Shown here: piece after piece, positions 6,784-12,461 of the stretch | Numbering within the stretch: position 1 is the stretch's first letter | Layout of the letters: the number at the start of each line of letters is the position of its first letter | Assembly (NCBI GenBank): GCA_019428955.1 | Contig: JAHYJF010000083.1 | Span: 1-12,461 of the forward strand | Length of the DNA stretch: 12,461 bases | Reading direction: 5' to 3' | DNA from: Burkholderiaceae bacterium | GTDB taxonomy: Bacteria > Pseudomonadota > Gammaproteobacteria > Burkholderiales > Burkholderiaceae_E | Notes under the pieces: generated by a model | What the model saw: the letters and a program-made list of their open reading frames with translations, nothing else | The model's database searches: none | Told to the model about the DNA's origin: nothing | Position numbers and translations under genes: made by a program

Positions 6784-8066
6784 CAGCCAGCCACGGCTGC
6801 GAAGGCGCTCCTTGCCGCCCCGATCGTGGCGTCGATATCGCCATCACTGTGCGCCGACGAAAAGAAAAACGCCTCGACCGCTGACGGCGGCAGGTAAATG
6901 CCCTGCTCGAGCATCAGGTGAAAGAAACGCTTGAAGCCTTCGACATCCTGGCCTTGGACCTCGGCGAAATTGGTCGGCGTCGCGGCCATAAAATACATCC
7001 CGGCCATGCCGCCCTGGTGACGGGCGGAAAACGGCACCCCGGCCGCGGCCGCGGCTGCGCTCAGCCCGGCGATCAACTTGCCGCAGCGCTCATGCAGGCG
7101 GGCGTGGAAGCCGGGCACCGAGATCAGTTCGATGGTCGCGAGACCAGCGGCCATCGCCAGCGGGTTACCCGAGAGCGTGCCGGCCTGGTAGACCGGCCCG
7201 AGCGGCGCCATCATCTCCATGATCCGGGCCGGCCCACCGATCGCTCCGACGGGCATGCCGCCGCCGATGACCTTGCCGAAAGTCGACAGATCCGGGGTGA
7301 CGCCAACCACTTCCTGGGCCCCGCCCAGCGCGACCCGGAATCCCGACATCACCTCGTCGAATATCAACAGTGCTCCGTAGCGCGTGCACAGCGAACGCAG
7401 CCCCTCGTGGAAACCGGGAGCCGGAGCGATCAGGTTCATGTTGCCGGCGATCGGCTCGACGATCAGGCAGGCCACGTCGTCAGGGTGCAACTCGAAGAGC
7501 GCCGCGACACTGTCGAGGTCATTGAACTGGGCCACCAGGGTGTGAGCGGCCAGGTCGGCCGGCACCCCGGCCGAGGTCGGGGTGCCAAAGGCAAGCGCCC
7601 CCGAGCCGGCCTTGACCAACAGGCTGTCGGAAGCGCCGTGATAGCAGCCTTCGAACTTGATGATCTTGGTGCGCCCCGTGAAACCGCGTGCCAGCCGCAG
7701 CGCCGACATCGTTGCCTCAGTGCCGGAACTGGTGAACCGCACCCGCTCGACTTGAGGGAAGAGCGCACAGATGCGCTCGGCCAGCTCGCTCTCCATCACG
7801 TTGGGAGCGCCGTAGGACAGTCCGCGTCCGGCGGCCTCGCGAACCCTCTCAACCACCAGCGGGTGGGACTGGCCGACGATCATCGGACCCCAGGACCCCA
7901 GATAGTCGATGTAGCGCTTGCCTTCGACGTCCCACAGGTAGGCCCCTTCGGCCCGCGCGATGAACCGCGGCGTACCGCCAACAGCCCGGAAAGCCCGCAC
8001 TGCCGAGTTGACGCCGCCCACGAGCACTTGCGAGGCGCGTTCGAATTCAATCTGATTGGTGGTCAT
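6783..8066 (-). CDS. hemL: Glutamate-1-semialdehyde 2,1-aminomutase
   Basis: A 427-residue PLP enzyme that converts glutamate-1-semialdehyde to 5-aminolevulinate, the second step of the C5 pathway to heme and other tetrapyrroles. The PLP lysine is Lys265 in TFGKVIGGGMPVG; FDEVMSGFR holds the aspartate that contacts the cofactor, and SSGTEA and YHGASD are typical class III aminotransferase blocks. The length equals the usual family length. I chose ATG 8066 (MTTNQIEFERA) because it gives the normal HemL N-terminus. The frame stays open upstream to 8318, but that part crosses the divergent promoter region and pilE. AAGGA and AGG lie a short distance upstream of the start. The MFS gene follows with a one-base overlap. 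The gene is complete and unremarkable. Confidence 0.97.
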   Translation of the reverse strand: MTTNQIEFERASQVLVGGVNSAVRAFRAVGGTPRFIARAEGAYLWDVEGKRYIDYLGSWGPMIVGQSHPLVVERVREAAGRGLSYGAPNVMESELAERICALFPQVERVRFTSSGTEATMSALRLARGFTGRTKIIKFEGCYHGASDSLLVKAGSGALAFGTPTSAGVPADLAAHTLVAQFNDLDSVAALFELHPDDVACLIVEPIAGNMNLIAPAPGFHEGLRSLCTRYGALLIFDEVMSGFRVALGGAQEVVGVTPDLSTFGKVIGGGMPVGAIGGPARIMEMMAPLGPVYQAGTLSGNPLAMAAGLATIELISVPGFHARLHERCGKLIAGLSAAAAAAGVPFSARHQGGMAGMYFMAATPTNFAEVQGQDVEGFKRFFHLMLEQGIYLPPSAVEAFFFSSAHSDGDIDATIGAARSAFAAVAG

Positions 8067-8138
8067 TTCTGCCTGTCCTTGCCTGAAACCCTGAAGTTTA
8101 ATCGCTGGCCGCCGCCAATACCTTTCAAGACCCGTAAT

Positions 8139-8148
8139 CGACCGGTCG
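8139..8148. promoter_or_regulatory. 10-bp palindrome in the hemL/pilE divergent region, candidate operator
   Basis: CGACCGGTCG is a perfect palindrome 10 bases upstream of the proposed pilE -35 element and 73 bases from the hemL start codon. Its place between two divergent genes suits a regulator site, but palindromes of this length also arise by chance in GC-rich DNA. No second copy was seen nearby. Confidence 0.25.
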
Positions 8149-8158
8149 TCAGTGAAAC

Positions 8159-8187
8159 TTGACTGTGTTGGTCGGCAAAAGGTTAAT
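8159..8187 (+). promoter_or_regulatory. Sigma70-like promoter for the minor pilin operon
   Basis: TTGACT at 8159-8164 (five of six consensus bases) and GTTAAT at 8182-8187 (four of six) are separated by 17 bases. Transcription would start near 8194, leaving a leader of about 40 bases before pilE with GAGGA at 8225-8229. I saw no sigma54 -24/-12 pattern here, unlike the promoter of many major pilin genes. Confidence 0.5.
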
Positions 8188-8235
8188 CTACGGTTCAATC
8201 CATGTATCCAGCGTGATCCGCTACGAGGACCAACG

Positions 8236-8658
8236 ATGAATTCGCATCCCCTGACCACCTCCGGCCGCCGGTCCGACGGCTTCACCCTGATCGAGGTGAT
8301 GATAGTGGTCGCGATCATCGCAATTCTGGCTGCGATCGCGATTCCGCTCTATAACGACGCGGTTCGCAAGGGGCGTCGGGTGGCCGTCCAGGCCACGATG
8401 CAGGACATCGCCAATCACCAGCAGCAGTACCTGATGGATGCGCGGGAATATGCCGCTGACGTGGCAACGCTCAAGTTCACCGTGCCAGCCGAGCAGTTGG
8501 GCTGGTATGGCATCAAGATTGTCGCCTCGAGCCCACCGGCGGCCTTCACTGTTACCGCCACCCCTCTGGCCGCCAGCGGCCAGAACAAGGACAAGTGCGG
8601 GGAAATGACGCTCAACAACACCGGCGCCAAGACCGCCGCCACCACGGGCTGCTGGTGA
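8236..8658 (+). CDS. pilE: Type IV minor pilin PilE (ComP-like)
   Basis: A 140-residue prepilin with a 15-residue basic leader ending at Gly15, cut before Phe16 in DG|FTLIEV. Glu at mature position 5 and the long hydrophobic first helix are canonical. The globular part has TATPLAASGQNKDKC and a C-terminal loop closed by Cys121 and Cys139 (CGEMTLNNTG ... GCW). This is the pattern of the PilE/ComP-type family in betaproteobacteria, whose Neisseria member ComP binds DNA. In minor pilin operons the protein is thought to join the tip or priming complex in the periplasm and pilus. ATG 8236 has GAGGA 6 bases upstream; the extension to 8152 overlaps the promoter and is rejected. It is first in the operon here, whereas in Pseudomonas pilE is last. 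Whether it binds DNA or is purely structural cannot be decided from the sequence. Confidence 0.9.
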   Translation: MNSHPLTTSGRRSDGFTLIEVMIVVAIIAILAAIAIPLYNDAVRKGRRVAVQATMQDIANHQQQYLMDAREYAADVATLKFTVPAEQLGWYGIKIVASSPPAAFTVTATPLAASGQNKDKCGEMTLNNTGAKTAATTGCW

Positions 8659-8672
8659 AGTCCGCGACCCAC

Positions 8673-9149
8673 ATGGCAAATTCAGACCGCCTGCGGCCGC
8701 GCCGGCGCAGTGCCGGTTTCACGCTGGTCGAACTGATGACGGTTGTGGCCATCGTTGGTATTCTCGCCGCCCTGGCAGGCCCGTCGTTCAGCGAAATGAT
8801 CGCGCGCCAGCGCTTGCGCACCGGGGCCTTCGACCTGGCGGGCGACATGATGCTCGCGCGCAGCGAAGCCATCAAACGCGGAGTCGACGTCACCGTCACC
8901 CCCGGGACCACCTGGGCCCAGGGTTGGAGCGTTGACGATGCCGGCGCGGTTCGAATTTCGCAGCGCGACGCCTTTGGGGCCGGCATCACCAGCCCGAGCG
9001 GGGCGACGGTGGTGACCTTCGACCGCAACGGCCGCAGCGCGGGTACGACCGCCATCGAACTGAGCAGCCCCAAGACCGACGACAGCGCGGCGCGCTGCGT
9101 GACGGTGCAACCGAGCGGTCGCGCCAGCGCCCGCAAGGGGAAATGCTGA
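8673..9149 (+). CDS. fimT: FimT/FimU-type (GspH-like) minor pilin
   Basis: A 158-residue prepilin of the GspH/FimT family. The leader ends at Gly15 (RRRSAG|FTLVEL), with mature Glu5 present. The helix continues into QRLRTGAFDLAGDMMLARSEAIKRG, split by the family's characteristic ARSEAIKR block, and TFDRNGR is typical of the C-terminal domain. Cys142 and Cys158 probably pair, and the tail SGRASARKGKC is basic. ATG 8673 gives a normal leader but has no clear ribosome site. GTG 8655, overlapping the pilE stop, would add six residues (VKSATH) and cannot be excluded. The gene is 14 bases after pilE, and its TGA shares a base with the pilV ATG. FimU would be the name by analogy with the Pseudomonas operon; FimT is used here because of the basic tail. 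Confidence 0.85.
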   Translation: MANSDRLRPRRRSAGFTLVELMTVVAIVGILAALAGPSFSEMIARQRLRTGAFDLAGDMMLARSEAIKRGVDVTVTPGTTWAQGWSVDDAGAVRISQRDAFGAGITSPSGATVVTFDRNGRSAGTTAIELSSPKTDDSAARCVTVQPSGRASARKGKC

Positions 9150-9685
9150 TGATCACCGACCGCTCACGCGCCAACGGCTCAGCCATGATCGAGGTGCTGG
9201 TCGCCATCCTGGTGACCGCATTCGCGTTGCTTGGCCTGGCCAATCTCCAGGGCCGGGCCATGGTCGGCGAAGTCGAGGCCTACGGCCGCTCCCAGGCGCT
9301 GGTGCTGGCCCAGGACATGGTTAGCCGCATCAACGCCAACCGCCAGAATGCTGCCGCCTACGTGCTCACCGGATACATCGGGGGCGCGGCTGATTGCCCC
9401 AACCCGGCGGGGACCTCGGTGGTCGACCAGGACCTGTGCCAGTGGAAGGCGGCACTCGACGGCACCACCGAAATTTCGGCCGCGGCGAAGAACCTCGGCG
9501 GCGCCACCGCCGCCCACGGCTGCATCGTGGCGACCACGCCCAATTCGTACCTGGTCACCGTCGTCTGGCAGGGCTCGCGCAAGACCCGCGACGCGATCAA
9601 TGCCTGCGCCGCCGGGGCCTATCCGGCCGACGGCACCCGGCGGGCAATCAGCCTGCCGCTGACCATCGCCACCCTGGGCACCTGA
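9149..9685 (+). CDS. pilV: Type IV pilus minor pilin PilV
   Basis: A 178-residue prepilin of the PilV family, part of the initiation complex that primes pilus assembly. The short leader ends at Gly10 and the mature protein begins SAMIEVLVAIL. Glu5 is kept, but mature residue 1 is Ser instead of the common Phe or Met. ALLGLANLQ followed by SQALVLAQDMVSRINANR is the usual PilV continuation. Four cysteines lie in the globular part (in ADCPN, DLCQW, HGCIV and NACAAG). I prefer ATG 9149, which overlaps the fimT stop as TGATG, because AAGGGG at 9135-9140 is 8 bases away. ATG 9143 would leave only 2 bases and adds two residues. pilW starts one base after its stop. Confidence 0.88.
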   Translation: MITDRSRANGSAMIEVLVAILVTAFALLGLANLQGRAMVGEVEAYGRSQALVLAQDMVSRINANRQNAAAYVLTGYIGGAADCPNPAGTSVVDQDLCQWKAALDGTTEISAAAKNLGGATAAHGCIVATTPNSYLVTVVWQGSRKTRDAINACAAGAYPADGTRRAISLPLTIATLGT

Positions 9686-9686
9686 C

Positions 9687-10724
9687 ATGAGCCAACTGCG
9701 CCTGCCCTCGCCCACTCGAACTCGTCGCCCAGCGCGCGGCGTGTCGCTCATTGAACTAATGATCGCGATCACCGTGGGCATGTTCGTGATCCTCGCCGTA
9801 ACGACCGTGTTTACCAACTCGTCGCGTAGCCACGCCGAGCTGCAGCGCAACGCCGCCCAGATCGAAAACGGCCGCTACGCCATCGAGATCCTGAGCGAGG
9901 AAATCCAGATGGCCGGTTTCTGGGGCCCCTATGCCACGGCGTCCGATATCCCGACCTTGCCGCTGATGTGCGCCACGGCGAGCGCCGATCTGGGCTGGGA
10001 CGTAGCGACGCTGAACATGCCGGTGGCGATCTTTGGCTACGACGGCAATGTGGCCCTGCGGGCAGGCGAAACCTGCTTCGCTGAGCGCCTGACCACCGGG
10101 ACTCTGGCACCAGACGTTATCGCGGTTCGTCGCGTCGAGACCGTGGCGCTGGCGCCGACGGCAGCCGACGACACCTCGGCATTCCTGCAGGTTTCCAACT
10201 GCAACACTGATCCAAGTGCGATGCCTTTCATCTTCTCGCAGAAGGACGGCGACTTCACGCTGCGCAAGCGCGACTGCACAACTCGCGAGGACATCCGCCG
10301 CTACCGCACCAGGGCCTTCTACATCGGCACCTGCAGCAACTGTTCGAGTGCCGACGGCTTGCCGTCGCTGCGGGTCGCGGAACTCGACGGCGTCAATAAG
10401 ATCATTAACAACTCGACACTGGTTGAAGGGATCGAGAATCTCAAGGTCGAGTACGGACTCGATAACGATGGCGACGGCCAGGTCGACGTCTACAGCACCT
10501 GCTCGGAAGCCACGTGCGACGCGGCGGCCTGGCGCAACGTCGTGACGGTCCGGTTGCACGTGCTCTCGCGCACAGCCGAGGCCTCGCCCGGTTACGTCGA
10601 CGAGAAGAAGTACGACATGGGCGCAGGCGGCAGCGTCGGGCCGTTCAACGACGCCTTCAAGCGCCACGTCTACACCGCCGTGGTGCGGGCGGCGAACCCC
10701 GCCGGCCGCCGGGAGAGGCCATGA
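9687..10724 (+). CDS. pilW: Type IV pilus assembly protein PilW
   Basis: A 345-residue large minor pilin. The leader ends at Gly18 (RPARG|VSLIEL), with Glu at mature position 5, and the helix runs into QRNAAQIENGRYAIEILSEEIQMAGFWG, a hallmark PilW block split around residues 52-78. The secreted domain has eight cysteines, including GTCSNCSS and STCSEATC, implying disulfides made in the periplasm. A calcium-loop-like run, DNDGDGQVD, has acidic residues 259, 261, 263 and 267. VVTVRLHVLSRT near the C-terminus and FKRHVYTAVVRAAN at the end are usual for the family. It starts one base after pilV and overlaps pilX by four bases (ATGA), so translation is probably coupled. The protein is thought to sit under PilY1 at the pilus tip with PilV and PilX. 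Confidence 0.92.
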   Translation: MSQLRLPSPTRTRRPARGVSLIELMIAITVGMFVILAVTTVFTNSSRSHAELQRNAAQIENGRYAIEILSEEIQMAGFWGPYATASDIPTLPLMCATASADLGWDVATLNMPVAIFGYDGNVALRAGETCFAERLTTGTLAPDVIAVRRVETVALAPTAADDTSAFLQVSNCNTDPSAMPFIFSQKDGDFTLRKRDCTTREDIRRYRTRAFYIGTCSNCSSADGLPSLRVAELDGVNKIINNSTLVEGIENLKVEYGLDNDGDGQVDVYSTCSEATCDAAAWRNVVTVRLHVLSRTAEASPGYVDEKKYDMGAGGSVGPFNDAFKRHVYTAVVRAANPAGRRERP

Positions 10725-11296
10725 TCATGGACACCGCAAGTCGAACCGCGACGCATCGCCAGCGCGGCGCGACGCTACTGATCACCCTGGTGATCCTGTT
10801 GCTGCTGGCGCTGATCGGCTTCACCGCGATTGGCACCAGCCGGATGAACCAGCAGGTGGTGGGCAATGCCCAGTTCCGCCAGGAAGCCAAGGCCGCCGCC
10901 CAGCAGGCCATTGAGTACGTTCTGAGCTCGTCGGTGTTCACGAGCAACCCGGACTTCATTGCCGCGAATCCGATCACGATCGACGTCACCGGCAACGGCG
11001 TCGCCGACTACAGTGTGGCAATGCTGCCCAAGCCCGCCTGCATCGGCGTGCGCAAGTTGAAGACTTTCGAACTCGATGAGTCGCTTGCCGCCGACATTCC
11101 CTGCTTCAAGTCCGCGGCAGTGACCGGTTCGGGGATCGCAGAAATGGTGGCCAGCGCCGCCGAGTCGTACTGCGCCGATACCCGCTGGGAGGTCAGTGCG
11201 CAAGCCCAGGATCCGGTCAGCAAGGCGAGCGTCGAACTACACCAGGGCGTTGCGATCCGGGTTTCCTCGATCGACGCCGAGACCTTTTGCAAGTAG
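10721..11296 (+). CDS. pilX: Type IV pilus assembly protein PilX
   Basis: A 191-residue minor pilin with the PilX N-terminal domain. A basic leader ends at Gly16 (HRQRG|ATLLITLV), followed by a hydrophobic helix and SRMNQQVVGNAQFRQEAKAAA. Mature position 5 is Ile, not Glu; loss of Glu5 is common in PilX-like, GspK-like tip subunits. A calcium-loop-like DVTGNGVAD spans residues 88-96. Four cysteines (in PACIG, IPCFK, YCADT and the penultimate residue) may form two disulfides. ATG 10721 overlaps the pilW stop as ATGA, with GGGAG at 10711-10715 close upstream. The frame extension back to 10514 lies inside pilW and is a shadow. pilY1 starts 11 bases after the stop. Confidence 0.9.
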   Translation: MIMDTASRTATHRQRGATLLITLVILLLLALIGFTAIGTSRMNQQVVGNAQFRQEAKAAAQQAIEYVLSSSVFTSNPDFIAANPITIDVTGNGVADYSVAMLPKPACIGVRKLKTFELDESLAADIPCFKSAAVTGSGIAEMVASAAESYCADTRWEVSAQAQDPVSKASVELHQGVAIRVSSIDAETFCK

Positions 11297-11307
11297 GGAG
11301 CAGCGCG

Positions 11308-12461
11308 ATGATGTCCACCAACCGACCCCTGCGCCTCGCGCTCGCCGCGCTCACGACGCTCACCGCCATCGCCGCGCTGACGCTCGCGCCCGCGGCGCGC
11401 TCCGAGGACATCGACATCTACGCCGCCGGAGCACCGACCGCCGTAGCGCCCAACATCCTCTTCTACGTCGACAATACCGCCAACTGGTCGAGCCCGTTCC
11501 CGTGGGAGAAAGCGGCGCTCAAGAGCGTCTTCGACCTTCTGCCCACAACGGTCAACGCCGGCCTGATGACATTCACCGAGACCGGCGCGGGAAACAGCGG
11601 CCCCGATGGCGCCTACGTGCGCTTTCCGGTGCTGCCGATGAACGCGACGAATCGGCTCGCGCTCGCAACCATCATCAACGGCTTCGACGTCAACAACGAC
11701 AAGAGCAACAGCGGGAAGCTCGGCGTTGGCATGGCCGAGGTCTACCGCTACCTGGCCGGGAAGGAGGCATTTGCAGGCAGCAAAAAGGCCAAGGCCGACC
11801 CGCGCGCCTTTGTCAATGCCAAAGTCCCCACCCCGGTCTACCGCAGCCCGGTGACCGACGCGTGCCAGAAGTCGGTCGTCATCTACCTGAGCAATGGCCC
11901 TTCGTCCGACAGCACCGCCGACTCGGTCGAGGCCGGGAGCCAGCTTGCTTCGTTTGGCGGCAACACCACGAAGATCGTTCCCCCCGATCCGGTTGGTGGG
12001 GAAAACCCGGGCAACTATGGCGATGAATGGTCCCGTTATCTGAACCAGCAGACCGATCTCTCGGCGGCGATCGCCGCGCGCCAGTACGCCACCGTCTACA
12101 CGGTCGAGGTGCTGCCCTCGACCACCGGGCAGGGCACCTACAACACGGCGCTCTTGAAAAGCATGGCTTCGCAGGGCGGGGGACGCTATTTCGAGGCCAC
12201 TGACACCGCCTCGCTGATCGAAGCGCTCAGTTCTATCCTGGCCGAGGTGCAGGCGGTCAACAGCGTCTTTGCCGCGGCCAGCCTGCCGATCAGCGTCAAT
12301 ACCCAGGGTACGTACCTGAACCAGGTGTTCCTCGGCATGTTCCGTCCGGACCGCAAGGCACAACCGCGCTGGCCGGGTAACCTCAAGCAATACCAGCTCG
12401 CCTTCGACCCCGCGATCGACACCGTGCGCCTCGTCGACCGTAATAATGAGGCGGCGGTCAG
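11308..12461 (+). CDS. pilY1: Type IV pilus tip adhesin/assembly factor PilY1 (N-terminal part)
   Basis: The first 384 residues are visible, and the frame is open at the window end; PilY1 proteins usually exceed 1000 residues. A Sec signal peptide covers about residues 1-32 (hydrophobic stretch, then APAARS). Residues about 48-310 form a von Willebrand A-like domain. The metal-site sequence is degenerate: DNTANWS at 55-61 in place of DxSxS, and LSNG at 194-197. Only one cysteine, Cys186, is seen. The block from about 318, including VFAAASLPISVNTQGTYLNQ and GMFRPD, is the usual PilY1 linker into the C-terminal beta-propeller, which lies outside the window. It is exported and placed at the pilus tip with PilV, PilW and PilX, acting in assembly, adhesion and surface sensing. 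ATG 11308 has GGGAG at 11296-11300, 7 bases away; ATG 11311 is the alternative. Confidence 0.94.
   Translation, partial: MMSTNRPLRLALAALTTLTAIAALTLAPAARSEDIDIYAAGAPTAVAPNILFYVDNTANWSSPFPWEKAALKSVFDLLPTTVNAGLMTFTETGAGNSGPDGAYVRFPVLPMNATNRLALATIINGFDVNNDKSNSGKLGVGMAEVYRYLAGKEAFAGSKKAKADPRAFVNAKVPTPVYRSPVTDACQKSVVIYLSNGPSSDSTADSVEAGSQLASFGGNTTKIVPPDPVGGENPGNYGDEWSRYLNQQTDLSAAIAARQYATVYTVEVLPSTTGQGTYNTALLKSMASQGGGRYFEATDTASLIEALSSILAEVQAVNSVFAAASLPISVNTQGTYLNQVFLGMFRPDRKAQPRWPGNLKQYQLAFDPAIDTVRLVDRNNEAAV

Noticed and set aside
6025..6897. Plus-strand frame of 290 codons opposite the MFS gene and the end of hemL
   Set aside because: Low-complexity Gln/Arg-rich translation crossing two well-supported genes; a shadow frame.
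8100..8135. Possible hemL promoter on the minus strand (TTGAAA followed by a GATTAA-like element)
   Set aside because: The spacing is about 19 bases and the -10 match is only three of six, too weak to annotate.
6918..8162. Long plus-strand reading frame (414 codons) opposite hemL
   Set aside because: Its product is Arg/His/Asp-rich with no domain; it is the antisense shadow of a GC-rich gene with third-position G/C bias, and hemL is certain.
8202..8216. Four-codon reading frame (MYPA) in the pilE leader
   Set aside because: It has no ribosome site and is short enough to occur by chance; no sign of an attenuator.
8067..8318. 84-residue N-terminal extension of hemL in the same frame
   Set aside because: It runs through the divergent promoter region and into pilE, and HemL proteins normally start at the MTTNQ-like position.
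11008..12390. Long minus-strand reading frame (460 codons) opposite pilX and pilY1
   Set aside because: It spans two clear plus-strand genes, has no recognisable family and shows antisense-shadow composition.

Overview
The window looks like an ordinary stretch of chromosome from a high-GC betaproteobacterium that stores polyhydroxyalkanoate (PHA). The clues are an intracellular PHA depolymerase of the Cupriavidus PhaZ type, a BktB-like thiolase, an nth gene followed by a DUF1841 gene, a Pap/Pit phosphate-uptake pair, HemL, and a betaproteobacterial-type minor pilin operon. Rhodocyclales or Burkholderiales would fit, but the species cannot be fixed from the sequence. No tRNA, rRNA, insertion sequence, phage gene or CRISPR array was seen. 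Genes are tightly packed; the longest gap is about 170 bases.

Layout. Positions 1-104 hold a hairpin and the leader of phaZ. Positions 105-5463 carry six plus-strand genes: phaZ (PHA mobilisation), nth (base-excision repair), a DUF1841 gene, the phosphate-transport pair pap-pit, and bktB (acyl-CoA thiolysis or condensation). A perfect 15-bp hairpin at 5476-5508 separates bktB from two minus-strand genes that converge on it: an MFS transporter and, upstream of it, hemL (5-aminolevulinate synthesis for tetrapyrroles). The hemL stop and the MFS start overlap as TGATG.

From 8067 to 8235 a divergent intergenic region holds a sigma70-like promoter and a 10-bp palindrome. It drives the plus-strand minor pilin operon pilE-fimT-pilV-pilW-pilX-pilY1, with pilY1 cut by the window end. 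These encode the minor pilins and tip adhesin thought to prime type IV pilus assembly. Prepilin leaders with the Gly cleavage residue are visible in all five pilin-like proteins; spacing is mostly overlapping or within a few bases, which indicates one transcript.

How the genes connect. phaZ and bktB both belong to PHA and short-chain acyl-CoA turnover, and pap-pit lies between them, so carbon-store and phosphate genes are neighbours, though probably in separate transcripts. The pilus operon is a self-contained module. I found no clear undescribed multi-gene system. The best leads are an uncharacterised DUF1841 protein with a metal-site-like histidine pattern, calcium-loop-like motifs in both PilW and PilX, an Asp-to-Asn change in a Pit signature, and a PilE/FimT pair with features of DNA-uptake minor pilins.
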